A stretch of 64,000 nt of DNA from Nitrobacter sp051535215 (GTDB lineage: Bacteria; Pseudomonadota; Alphaproteobacteria; Rhizobiales; Xanthobacteraceae): NCBI RefSeq assembly GCF_051535215.1, contig NZ_JBPPLY010000007.1, positions 62,001 to 126,000 of the forward strand, given 5' to 3'. Below the pieces are notes generated by a model. That model was not told where the DNA came from and ran no database searches. It saw nothing but the letters and a program-made list of their open reading frames with translations. The position numbers and the translations under genes were made by a program. This document shows, piece after piece, positions 1 through 10,300 of this stretch (the stretch's first letter is position 1; every line of letters starts with the position of its first letter).

Positions 1-361
1 CCTGGTGGATCGAGTGCAGATTCAACAGGTCCTGGTCAATCTGTTTCGAAACGCCCTGGAGGCGATGGCGGAATCACCAAAACGGGAACTTGTCGCCGCC
101 AGCAGGAGAGCCTCGGACGAGATGGTCGAACTGTCCATAGCGGATACCGGTCATGGCTTCAGTGAAGCCGCCGCTGCAAACCTGTTCAAGACTTTCTTCA
201 CGACCAAGGAAACCGGCATGGGAGTGGGACTTTCCATCAGCCGGTCGATTGTGGAAGCTCACGGCGGCCGAATGTGGGCCGAAACGAACGATTCCGGCGG
301 CGCCACCTTCCGGCTGACCTTGCCTATAGCCTCGACCGAGGATTTGCCCGATGTCGTCTAA
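1..361 (+). CDS. fixL: Sensor histidine kinase FixL, C-terminal part (5' end outside window)
   Basis: This is the ATP-binding end of a sensor histidine kinase. The frame is open from the first bases of the window, so the sensor and His-phosphoacceptor parts lie upstream. Visible are the N box (NLFRNALEAM), the G1 box (DTGHGF) and the F/G2 region (FFTTKETGMGVGLSISRS). The stop codon overlaps the start of the next gene, a FixJ-type regulator, by 11 bases, which implies translational coupling. FixL kinases sense oxygen through a haem PAS domain and phosphorylate FixJ; here the haem domain cannot be seen, so the FixL name rests on the partner gene and on the kinase type. Confidence 0.85.
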   Translation, partial: LVDRVQIQQVLVNLFRNALEAMAESPKRELVAASRRASDEMVELSIADTGHGFSEAAAANLFKTFFTTKETGMGVGLSISRSIVEAHGGRMWAETNDSGGATFRLTLPIASTEDLPDVV

Positions 362-965
362 GGGAAATGTCTATGTTATCGATGACGATCCTACGATGCG
401 GGACTCGCTCGATTTTTTGCTTGGGGCGGCAGGCTTCAACGTCACGCTGTTCGACACTGCCGCCGCCTTCCTCTGCGCCCATGCTGGCCTGGGTTATGGC
501 TGTGTCGTGTCCGACGTTCGCATGCCCGGCATCGATGGAATGGATCTGCTTCGCCGCCTCAAAGCCAATGCTTCGTCCCTTCCCGTCATCATCATGACCG
601 GACACGGGGATATTCCCCTCGCGGTTGAAGCGATAAAATTGGGAGCGATCGACTTTGTCGAAAAGCCGTTCGAAGATGAACGGCTGATTGGAATGATCGA
701 GGCTGCCATCCAAAGCGCCGATCATGCGAAGGGTGACGCGGTCTCGGCCGAGATCGCATCAAGGATAGCGAGTCTCAGCAAGCGCGAGCGTCAGGTCATG
801 GACGGCCTCGTCGCAGGACTGTCCAATAAGCTGATAGCCCGTGAACATAATATCAGTCCCCGGACGATCGAGGTCTACCGGGCAAATGTCATGACCAAGA
901 TGCAGGCACATAACCTGTCCGAGTTGATCCGGCTTGCCCTGCGCGCTGGCATCTTGAACGATTGA
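351..965 (+). CDS. fixJ: Response regulator FixJ (REC + LuxR-type HTH)
   Basis: A 204-residue two-domain regulator. The receiver domain has the acidic cluster at D11-D13, the phosphoacceptor D55 in the SDVRMPG motif, and the conserved K105 in EKPF. A LuxR/FixJ-type helix-turn-helix occupies about residues 140-200 (LSKRERQVMDGLVAGLSNKLIA and ISPRTIEVYRANVM are its core segments). Length and domain order match FixJ. It acts in the cytoplasm: phosphorylated by FixL under low oxygen, it activates genes such as fixK and microaerobic respiration genes. It overlaps the kinase gene. No fixK is seen downstream in this window; the next gene is unrelated and on the other strand. Confidence 0.9.
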   Translation: MSSKGNVYVIDDDPTMRDSLDFLLGAAGFNVTLFDTAAAFLCAHAGLGYGCVVSDVRMPGIDGMDLLRRLKANASSLPVIIMTGHGDIPLAVEAIKLGAIDFVEKPFEDERLIGMIEAAIQSADHAKGDAVSAEIASRIASLSKRERQVMDGLVAGLSNKLIAREHNISPRTIEVYRANVMTKMQAHNLSELIRLALRAGILND

Positions 966-997
966 GGTAAATCAAGCCGCGGCATTCCGCCAGCATC

Positions 998-1104
998 GTG
1001 GGATCCTCGCCATCGGCGCCGGAGTTTCGGCTTCCGGCGACCGACGGCAAGACTTACAGACTGGATGACCTTGCCGGCGGAAAGGGTACCGTCGCGGCAA
1101 TTGC
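998..1104 (+). pseudogene. Remnant of a thioredoxin-fold / AhpC-TSA family gene (N-terminal part only)
   Basis: A GTG at 998 opens a frame whose first residues include APEFRLPATDGKTYRLDDL followed by AGGKGTV. This is the typical N-terminal strand-helix pattern of small peroxiredoxin/thioredoxin-like proteins of the AhpC/TSA group. In the family the next segment carries the CxxC or CNHCPY active site; here that is lost and the frame runs on as antisense of the L,D-transpeptidase gene to a stop near 1144. I read it as the 5' stump of a gene cut by a rearrangement with a breakpoint near 1100. The match is from memory of the family pattern. Confidence 0.5.
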
Positions 1105-1827
1105 CGGAAGCACGATCACTTTCGCTCCGACGTTCACCCGATCATAAAGGTCCATGACGTCCTCATTGGTCAGCCGGATACAGCCGGACGAAACCCGCTT
1201 TCCGATCGTATCCGGTTTATTAGTGCCGTGAATTCTATATTCGGTCTCGCCCAGATACATCGCCCGAGCGCCGAGAGGATTGCCGGGACCGCCTGCCATA
1301 AACCGCGGCAAATAAGGTTGACGCGATATCATCTCTACCGGTGGACGCCAGTCCGGCCATTCAGTTTTACGGACCACAGTCTGTTCGCCGGACCATGCGA
1401 AACCTTTGCGGCCAACACCGATGCCGTAGCGCATCGCCTGCCCCTCGTTCAGAACGAGGTAAAGGAATGTGTTTCTCGTATCGATGATGACTGTGCCTGG
1501 CGCCTGGTGACTGACATAGTCAACCACCTGCCGAACAAGTCTGTCGGGAGCGTCAGCGGCTTTTGGTGTTTCGACCCGAGGTGCCGGAACCAAGATTGCA
1601 ACTGGAGCTGACGCGACATGAACCGGAGTTGATACGTGAGCTGCAGTCTGGACTTGGTGCACGGACGGCCTCCGAATCGGTTGAACGCTCGCAGGCCAAG
1701 ACAGCAAACTGTACCCCAGTGCGGCGACGGCCATGACGCCAATGGCAACTCTTCCTGCGACCGGAAGTGCTAGCGTTTTTGTCTTTCCCCGTTTTGTCCG
1801 CTTCCTCATATTTTTCCCCAGATCCAT
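1054..1827 (-). CDS. L,D-transpeptidase (YkuD family), membrane anchored
   Basis: A 257-residue protein with one N-terminal membrane segment (about residues 26-46) after a very basic start, a Pro/Val-rich linker (about 47-105) and a YkuD catalytic domain (about 110-240). The active-site motif has His200 (HGTNKPDTIG) and the nucleophile Cys215 (SSGCIRLTNEDV). Such enzymes make 3-3 cross-links in peptidoglycan or attach proteins to it in the periplasm. Residues 241-257 (PAIAATVPFPPARSSSL) extend past the usual end of the domain and are encoded antisense to the peroxiredoxin-like remnant, so the C-terminus is probably a product of the rearrangement. A second copy of the family lies at 51122-51685. 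ATG at 1809 (residue 7) is an alternative start. Confidence 0.9.
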   Translation of the reverse strand: MDLGKNMRKRTKRGKTKTLALPVAGRVAIGVMAVAALGYSLLSWPASVQPIRRPSVHQVQTAAHVSTPVHVASAPVAILVPAPRVETPKAADAPDRLVRQVVDYVSHQAPGTVIIDTRNTFLYLVLNEGQAMRYGIGVGRKGFAWSGEQTVVRKTEWPDWRPPVEMISRQPYLPRFMAGGPGNPLGARAMYLGETEYRIHGTNKPDTIGKRVSSGCIRLTNEDVMDLYDRVNVGAKVIVLPAIAATVPFPPARSSSL

Positions 1828-2387
1828 CTTCCTGAAAGCGGTACCTCAGCAAATTATAATAAACTTTGAAGCGGTCCCGCTTGGGATCGAGATCGCAAAG
1901 CGTCGTTAACGCCAGAAAACTCTTGAAGACGCAGCCGACTGGCGGGAGATGAAGGGAATATCGTCGCAGCGATATCACTTCAAAGCGAGCCACCGTCCAT
2001 GATCTCTGTCCCACCGTGGTCGTTTGCGGGCTCCATCTCCTCGCTGCCGTTCCATAGAACTCGACAGCATCACCTTCGCAGCAGCCATGGATCGCCGCTG
2101 TGAAGTAATCCAAGGTGAACTCGTCACCGTCCGCGACGAGTCGTTTCCTGATTATCCCCGGCGCCCGCGCAGCCCATGATCTCGCCGTGCGTTCGGAATG
2201 CGGCAGCGTAGGCAGGACGATCTTGACGGAGGCCGGCTTGTCATACATGCCGACATGTGTGCCGCCCGGAGCGATGCTCAGGTGGCTCGTCCTTGCTGGC
2301 GGCGCGGCGGAAATTGTACCCGCATTCCCGCCTGCGACGATCTGGATCGGTTACCGGATTCGATATACGTGAGACGTTGCTCGATCG
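1828..2387. other. 560-bp gap without a recognisable gene
   Basis: The stretch between the transpeptidase start and the end of the metzincin-like gene has no convincing gene. A minus-strand frame from ATG at 2248 stays open through the gap and on into an antisense frame of the transpeptidase. Its product resembles nothing I know and it has no clear ribosome-binding site. It may be degraded coding DNA; the neighbouring peroxiredoxin stump shows that this area has been rearranged. Confidence 0.4.
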
Positions 2388-4193
2388 TTATGAGCGGTTA
2401 ATGAGTTCGCTGCGTCGCAACCTTACCCCGCTCGGAAGATCGCGCGTCTCCACCAGAGATAGATGCGCCGCGGCCTTGCGCTTCCGAGGCAGGTACTTTT
2501 TCGTCCGCGATGCCGGCGCAAAGGATGAAAGCCAGCCTATTGCCGATATATACTTCAGATAGGCCACACTCGTATTGCCATGATCGGCGGCGAGCGCTTG
2601 CGCTGTTTCGTCGACGAGTCGTCGCCAGCTATCGAGCGCCAGCAACGGCTGCCGGCAATAGATCGCTCGCATGAGCTGCGGATCGTCCCATATGGAAATG
2701 GCGAAGATTTCTTCCGCGCGGCCGGGATGGAGAACCCGCAGATAGACCGGGGGCGACGTGAGAGAAACGCCCGTAACGCCGGTGAAGGTCGCGTCGATCC
2801 GGTAGCGGCCCGGTTCATCGAAGATCGGCCCGTCGGCGTCGAACGAAGCGAGAATACCATCGAAACTGACCGATTGCCGATGCCGCAACGTGGCAATCGG
2901 CGTGCGCTGGCATAGTGCCGCAGGCGGGCGGATATGCCGGACCTTTCCAAGCGGCGTGCGAACCTGAATGGACAGAAAGCCGTCGCTCGGATCGAGCGCC
3001 TTGGCCACGGCGATGGGCTTGCGGCCGCTATTCGTGACGGAAGCCTTCAGAAAGATCGGCTCGCCGAATGCATAAACCAGCTTCAGCGGCGCGATTGCCA
3101 ACGCGGCCTTTATCGGCTGCGAATGATGAGTGTTGTAACAGGTTTTGCGAAACGCCGGAAATCCGCCGCCGGAAAGAAGATCGCTGTCGCGCTGCGCGTA
3201 ATCGTATTGGCCCGGCGCGATATCGCAAAACGGAGCGTGGTGCAGGAAGGCGAGCTCACGCAAATCGAATACACCTTTGAACTGCGACCAGAACGCAGCG
3301 GCGCCGATCGCCGTCCGCTCCGGATAGTTCATCCAGGTCAACGCCTCTGCCCGACCATCCTCGAAAGCGTGAGGAAGATTCAGGGCGTGACCGATCTCGT
3401 GAACCAGGGTGAAAGCCACCTCGCGGCGCCAGTCGGGGCAGTTCGCCGGCTCGCAACCCTTGATGGTGCTGCTGTTGAGGAAGACTGCGAGGCCCTGCCG
3501 CGCCGGTCTCATACCAGGCTCGACGTCGTACATGATGCCGCTGACGTCATCGCCGTTGCGCCCATCGAAACGATTTGCAAACAGCACATGCAGCCGCCAT
3601 TGCTGGTTAGCCTGGACCGGCTGGCTCCAGTCCTGCATCAGAGCATGCAGCTCCGCCATCGTATGGCGCTTGCGGCCGGATGTATCCGGGCGGAACGGCG
3701 ATGAATGGACGGTCGCCGCGATCGACGCACGCCTCAGCGCCGCGACGAGATCGTGACCGTTTTGATCGCCGTCGAGCAATGAGGCGTCAGGCTCGGGGAG
3801 TCCTGCGAGCCCATCTATATCGATCCGCAATGTACGCAGTTCCGGCCCGATCCGCTCGAGCTCGGCGGTGACGTCTCCCGCGCCCAAGTCCAGCGTCAGC
3901 GATATCGACGCTCCCGCCCCGGTGGATCGCAAGAGCGATACCGCGATCGAGCTTCCGTTACGGTGAAGCGGCTGGCTTGAGAAGAACGAAACCATTCCGG
4001 TCAGGCGGCCGTCGGTGCTTTCGGACAATGCGCTGGCGCGGCCGACGAACGAGAGCACATGCTCGGCACCGGCAAACACATCACCGCTCAGATTTTCGAA
4101 CCGGCCGTCACCGTTGCGCGCGATGCGGGCTTCGAACGTCAGGCCGTCAGGCCGAAAGGCTCCAGCATAACGCCCTTCCGCAATTCCGGTCAT
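2388..4193 (-). CDS. Metzincin-like zinc metalloprotein (hypothetical)
   Basis: A 601-residue protein. Residues 261-275 contain HEIGHALNLPH, which fits the HExxHxxxxxH zinc motif (His265, Glu266, His269, His275). A possible Met-turn follows at Met288 (WMNYPERT). This pairing is typical of metzincin-clan proteases. The first 170 residues look like beta-rich, non-catalytic sequence, and residues from about 360 to 490 resemble an Ig-like or beta-sandwich segment (PIFLKASVTNSGRKPIAVAK). No signal peptide is visible at the predicted start, so either it stays in the cell or it leaves by another route. It is transcribed away from the multicopper oxidase operon and shares its 202-bp upstream region, which suggests joint control. 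The substrate is unknown. Confidence 0.65.
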   Translation of the reverse strand: MTGIAEGRYAGAFRPDGLTFEARIARNGDGRFENLSGDVFAGAEHVLSFVGRASALSESTDGRLTGMVSFFSSQPLHRNGSSIAVSLLRSTGAGASISLTLDLGAGDVTAELERIGPELRTLRIDIDGLAGLPEPDASLLDGDQNGHDLVAALRRASIAATVHSSPFRPDTSGRKRHTMAELHALMQDWSQPVQANQQWRLHVLFANRFDGRNGDDVSGIMYDVEPGMRPARQGLAVFLNSSTIKGCEPANCPDWRREVAFTLVHEIGHALNLPHAFEDGRAEALTWMNYPERTAIGAAAFWSQFKGVFDLRELAFLHHAPFCDIAPGQYDYAQRDSDLLSGGGFPAFRKTCYNTHHSQPIKAALAIAPLKLVYAFGEPIFLKASVTNSGRKPIAVAKALDPSDGFLSIQVRTPLGKVRHIRPPAALCQRTPIATLRHRQSVSFDGILASFDADGPIFDEPGRYRIDATFTGVTGVSLTSPPVYLRVLHPGRAEEIFAISIWDDPQLMRAIYCRQPLLALDSWRRLVDETAQALAADHGNTSVAYLKYISAIGWLSSFAPASRTKKYLPRKRKAAAHLSLVETRDLPSGVRLRRSELINRS

Positions 4194-4213
4194 GCTGCTT
4201 TCCCGATTCGTAT

Positions 4214-4245
4214 GTTATCAATTTGATGCGGCGATTGATGATAAC
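4214..4245. promoter_or_regulatory. Imperfect palindrome in the shared upstream region of the metzincin-like and oxidase genes
   Basis: GTTATCAAT at 4214-4222 is mirrored by ATTGATGATAAC at 4234-4245, with one extra triplet in the right arm. The whole region 4194-4395 is much richer in A and T than its surroundings and must hold both divergent promoters. The palindrome is a candidate operator; no regulator gene lies beside it. Confidence 0.3.
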
Positions 4246-4395
4246 GTTTCTAAAAGTTATTTCGAAAAGAGTGTTTTGAACCAAAGATCTTTTGAAAGGA
4301 CTCAATACAACAAGGCGGCGTTTTGTCACGTTCACGCTTAACATATTACTGCTGGAATATATCGGCTCGCTGAGCTTATACAAAAAGGGGGCTGC

Positions 4396-7300
4396 ATGTT
4401 TGCCTGGAGCCAAGCTGCGAAGACGGTTACGGGTTCGACATACAGACAACAACGCAGGCGCCATGCCCAGTCACTTATCGTCTGGATCACCTCTCTCATT
4501 TCCGGCGCCGGGATAGCTCACGCCTCCACGCCAGCAGAGACGCCCCGCATCATTCATGCGGATGTCGTCGCGCTGGATCATATGCTTGTCTATAATCGCT
4601 TCGGCTCCTTCAATCCCTTCGGCATGATCTATGCGTTGCGTCGCGACGTGACGGCGGCCGGCAACGCCGAGCGTCCGACGGCGGATCGCTGCGCCGAGCA
4701 GACCGGTGCCGAGGCCGGGAACGGCAAGCTGGAGCCAGGCGAGGTCCGGCTGCGAGACTGCAAGCGCCCGAGACCGCTCGTGTTGCGTGCCAATGCAGGC
4801 GACATTCTCGAGGTCACCTTCACAAACCTGTTGCGGAAGGACCAGCCCGGCATCAGCGGAAGTTTCTCCGAGGAGAAGAAGGCCAAGAACGATTCCGGCT
4901 TTTGCGAAGAACAGCCTGCGAAGGATGGATCAGCCATTGCGCCCATTCGCCAGGACGTGAGGACAGCCTTCGGCGAGGAGCAATGCCGGAAGGCCGCCGA
5001 GACCGAGGCCGACGAAGCGCAGGCGGGGTCGAAACCGGGAACGGATTGGCCTCTCACGCGCGGACTTTCATTCGTTATCCCCGGCATCGAGCCGATCCCG
5101 GTCCGCCATGGAAAGACATCGCAAATTCATGGCGCATGCACCGGACTTGACGCGATCAGGCCGGGCCAAACCGTAACCTGCCGCTGGCAATTGCTGCGCG
5201 AAGGCACGCACCTGTTTTCCAGCCTCGCCGCGCCCGCTGGCGGCGAAGGCGACGCCGGGTCGCTCGGGCACGGCCTGTTCGGCGCACTGATCGTGGAACC
5301 GGCCGGAAGCCGCGCCTTTCGCAGTCAGGTGAACCGAACCGCCTTCGAACGGGCCTGGCCGAGCCGGCAGGACTCGGTCCGTCATGCGAGAAGCGAGGCG
5401 ATCGATTTCAATTTGACGGTGCCCGATTCCGAGACGCCCGCGCGCGTCACCCCGCCGCTCAACAGCACGGTGTTCTGGTGCATCGACAAACCAACCGTTC
5501 CGGTTCTTGCAGTCCGGCGATCATGCGACGCCCGAAACGGAGCGATCGTCGAGGAGATCATTCATGGCGATCTCAACGCCATCGTGGTCCCGCCCGGCGC
5601 TGAGTTGCCGCCGATCGGGCCGACCACATCGGAGAGCGATCGACGCAAGTGGCGCCAGATGCATGAAGCGCAGACGCCGTTCCGCGAGTTCACCATCATC
5701 TTCCATGACGAGCTGAAAACCTTCTACGCCGACGAACTGAAGCAGCTCGGCTCATTCGGCCAGCTCTCCGGCGTGCGCGACGGATTTGCTATCAACTACG
5801 GTTCGAGCGGTCTTGGCTCCGCGCTCCTATCCAACAGGCTTGGTATCGGACCGGCCGCCAACTGCCCTGAATGCATGTATGAGGAGTTCTTCCTGGAAAG
5901 CTGGGCCAATGGCGATCCGGCGTTGCTCGAAGTCTTCCCTGACGATCCGTCGAACGTCTATCACTCCTACCTCAACGATAAGGTGGTGTTCCGGAACTTT
6001 CACGCCGGCAAGGAAACGCATGTTTTCCATCTGCACAGCCACCAATGGTTCGCCGGCAACGACGCCGGTCGTGGCGCCTATCTCGACAGCCAGACCATCG
6101 GCCCGCAGCAAGGCTTCAGCTACCGCATTTATCACGGCGGCCTTGAACGCTTCGCCATGGACCGTGCGGGCAGCGCCGCCCCGAAAGGCTGGTGGGATTC
6201 GCTCGGCTCCGGCAACCGCAACCGCACGCCCGGCGACGCCATCTTCCATTGCCATCTCTATCCGCATTTCGCGCAAGGCATGTGGTCGCTATGGCGCGTG
6301 CATGATGTGCTGGAAGATGGAACGAGAGTTCTTCCCGACGGACAGCGCGAAGCGCGCCTCTCGGTGATTGCCGATCCCGAGAAGGGCAAGGCGCGACCCG
6401 GCAGCGTCGGGCGCGCCGGCGAGTGGCTCGATCCTGCGGCAGCCGCGGACGGCAAGGTGTCGAGCCTCGGCACCCCGATTCCCGGCTTGATCCCGCTGCC
6501 CGGTCAAGGTCTGCCGCTGCTGCCGACCTATTCCGACCCGGTTGCCACCGCGGCGCTTGCCCCGGCCGATCCGATCATCACGGACTCCATGCCCGGCTAT
6601 CCGTTCTATGTGGCGGGGAAAGCCGGCCATCGTTCGCCGCAGCCGCCGCTGGATATGGCGCGCGCGGAAAAGCACGAGCCCGCCGGCATCGGCGACGCGC
6701 AGATCGCAGCACTGGAAGGCCGTGCTCATTTCGACGGTGGCCTGCCCCGTCACGTCGTGGCCGGTGGCGTCGCGCTTCCGACCGTGCTGAAGGATCTCAC
6801 CGCTGAAAAACGCGCCGAGGTTGTCGACAAGAAGGGCGTGCTGGCGCGGATGCTGGCGCTCGGCGACATGACGTCCGAATACGAACACCTCAATCTGGAA
6901 TTGCTGCCGCAGCAGGGGACTGCGCTTGAGCGCAACGCCATGGCATTTCACGGCACCGGCAGCGGCGTTCGCGTGGTCGACGCGACCGGCCGCGAGCCGG
7001 CGCAGCGCACGGTGACGCTCGAGGGCGATCCGGCAGCCCCCGCGCCGCCCCCACTCGAAACCCGTCTCGATCCCGACAGCGCGGCCTACCGGGTCAAGGC
7101 GATCTCGCTCGACAACGTCCGGTCCGGACCCACCGGCGGCGCGGCAAGCCTTGTTGACGACGCCCGCTTCGCCGTGAATGGATCGCCGGGTGCGCCGGGC
7201 GCACCATTCGCGGATCCGTGCTCGGCGCCGCTCGTGCTCGCCAGCGAAGGTGGACCGCGGCTGCGCAGGTTCGATGCCTTTCGCAGCACCTGGCAACAAG

Positions 7301-10300
7301 AACCCGAGCCTTTCCGCTTCCAGGCCGATGCGTTCGGCAACCCGGGCGTCATGACTCCTGACCCGGCACTGATCGGGTTCCGCCGATTCGACGTATCCGC
7401 GGTCGAGTTGAAATTGATCGTCAACCGCGCCGGCTGGCACGACCCGCAGGCGCGCATCAATGTGCTGTCGGCGGTCGCCGATGATTACAAGGGAAGATGG
7501 CGGTCCGATGCCGAACCGTTCTTCTTCCGCGCGTTCTCCGGCGAGTGCATCGAATATCACCACACCAACGAAACGCCGAAGAAGCTCAAGCTCGACGATT
7601 TCCAGACCTCGGTGCCGACCGACATCATCGGCCAGCACATTCATCTCGTGAAGTTCGACGTGACGTCCTCCGACGGCAGCGGCAACGGCTTCAACTATGA
7701 GGACGGCACATTCGCACCCGACGAGGTGCTGGAGCGCATCTGCAAATCGAGGACCGTGGCAGGCGGCTCAGTCGCACCGCGCCCGGGTGAAGCTGTCGGC
7801 GAAACTGTTGCCGCACGCAGCGATGAGGAATGCGCGGCGGACTTCATCGAAAAGGTCCCGACCCTTCCACGGCTTACCGGCAACAACATCAAGTATTTCC
7901 AGACCACGATTCAGCGCTGGTTCGCCGATCCGATCCTTTCCGACAATGGCGAGAACGGCCTCGCCGGCGTGACCGACCGCACGATGCGGACGGTATTCTC
8001 CCACGACCATTTCGGCCCTTCCAACATCCAGCAGCACGGTTTCTATACGGCGCTGCTGATCGAGCCCCCGACACACGCGGTATGTCCGCTGGCAGAAGCC
8101 AACTCGACGACCCACGAGGGCAAGAATTGCCAGAGCGGCCCTGCGGCGGCAGCCCAACCCGTGTTCCCGTTCAAGCTCGCGCAGGCAGCGCAACGCGATC
8201 TCGTGGGCGTGCGCTCCAACGTGTTCCTGCCGCGGCCCGACGTTACTGCCGATGGTGTATCGGGTGATCCCGTTCACGTCGATTCGCGGGAATATGCGAT
8301 CGCTATTGCGGATTTCGCGCTGCTCTATGACGGCAACAAGACCGCCACCGCGCCGACGACGCCGGAGGAATCCGGTGGCATCGACCGGCTGATCCTTGAG
8401 GCAACCACCAGCAACACGCCGCCCAATGCCGAGGACGAAGCGGAGGAAACCGCGCCGGCCAACTTCCTGCGCGAGCGTCAATTGACGCCGTCAAGCGGCG
8501 ATGTGGAAAAACTGCGCCAACGCCTTAATGACATGCGGACGGCCTACGGAAGGCCGGTCGCGCCTCCACCGCGTCCCGAGGCGATCTCACAACGGCACCA
8601 CGATCCCTACCTCGTCAATTATCGCAACGAGCCGGTGCCGCTGCGCGTCGGAGCCACCGCGAACGGCGCGCCGCCTTCATTCCTCAGCAATCCCTGCCGC
8701 CTGCCCGGCCCGCAAGACGCGTCCTTCGCAAGCGGCGGGTCCGATGACAGCATCGTCCGCCAACGCCCGTTGAACGACAAAGGCGACCTCTCCCAGCTCT
8801 TCCTGTCGCGCGTTCATGGCGATCCCTGCACGCCGATCCTCGAAGGCCTCGCCGGCGACCGCATCGTGGCGCGCCTGATCCAGGGCGCGCAGGAAGTCCA
8901 GCACACGCTCGTCGTCGAAGGCCGCCCGGGCCGGCGCAACGTCGATCAGCCATTCCCGAGCGAGCGACCGCTGGGGACCGATGCGCAGGGAAGTCTGGTG
9001 TCGCGAGCCGCACGCTGTGCGTCAGGCGACGCCGCGCGCGCCGGTCGTCCGCGTGCCTTCCCGAAATGGGCGACGATCGGACTTAGCGATCCGGCGTGGG
9101 ATCAATTCGACCGGCTGGTGGCCGGTTGCGACAACCCGCTCGGCTTCGTCTCCGCACAGGAGATCGGCATTTCCGAGCATTTCGAGGTCGGCTCGCTGTT
9201 CGCGTCCGGAACGTCGGTCTTTGCGCCGCTCCGCAGACGCGAGCCGAGCGGAGGCACGGTATCCTTCAGCGCGCGGCCGGCCGACTCTCACGGCCGTCCA
9301 TCGCTCGATTACCTCTATCATTTCGGCTCGACCGATGCCATATGGAACGGAGCATGGGGTCTGGTGCGGAGCTATGACAGCAGCGCCTCGCCGGATCTGA
9401 GTGCCTGCCTCGGCAAGGCGCCGTCGTCATCCGATTTCGCCGCGTGCGTGGCCGGCCAGGGACAACACCCGATCGGCGACCGCATCGAGACCTTCGCCGC
9501 GCTTCGCCAGCGGGTCGGCGGTGCTTCTCCGGCGGCCGAGCCGGCTCAGCAGGACGTCGTCGAAGCGCTCTCGCCGACCGCGTCGCGCGTCAGAAGCTGG
9601 TGTCCTGCCGGCGCGCCGAGGATCGAGGCGATCACTGTTGCTGTGCGCGCCGGAAAGGTGCTGGACAAGTCCACCATCAACCTCCCCGGAACCGTTGTCG
9701 ATAAAGCGGGCCTGTTCGATCGCGACGGCCTCCTGCTTGTCCCGCTCGAGCCGCGCGACCTCGGCCTCTCCAAGCCGCTCATGGATTACGAGAACGACGG
9801 CACTCTGCCCAAGTCCATCGCACAGATCCAGACCATCGCCGCCGCCAAGCTCAAGACGGCCGGTGACAACACCGGATCGCCGTTCGTCTTGCGCGTCAGA
9901 GCCGGCGACTGCCTCGACCTGATGGTGATCAACGCCTTGCCGGGACAGGGCGACCCGTGGGACGCCCACGGCGACGCGCCGATGCCGAAGATCGTGCCAC
10001 TCAATGTCGATAGCGACGAGCGCCAGTATGGCGGCTCGAAGACCTTTGCCGAGTGGATCGGTCAATCGCCACGCTTCCGCGGGCAGATCACGCCCTCGCG
10101 CAGGGTCTCGCTATCGCTGCCACTGCCGAGCCCGATGCTGAAGCCGGGCGGAACGCTTCCGGTCGGCGTCAACGATGTCGAGGCGATCGCACCGGACGGA
10201 GCGGGATCGCCGGTGTTTCGCGTGACGCGGCACTATGCAGGCTTCCTCTGGCCGAAAGATACCGCGATCATGGATCTGGCGCGCGAGCCCGCGTTCTGGA

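Noticed and set aside
1553..2248. A 231-codon minus-strand frame overlapping the L,D-transpeptidase
   Set aside because: Its second half is another frame of the transpeptidase and its first half has no recognisable family or ribosome-binding site.
6289..7644. A 451-codon minus-strand open frame inside the oxidase gene
   Set aside because: It is antisense to the multicopper oxidase, whose motifs fall in the plus frame.
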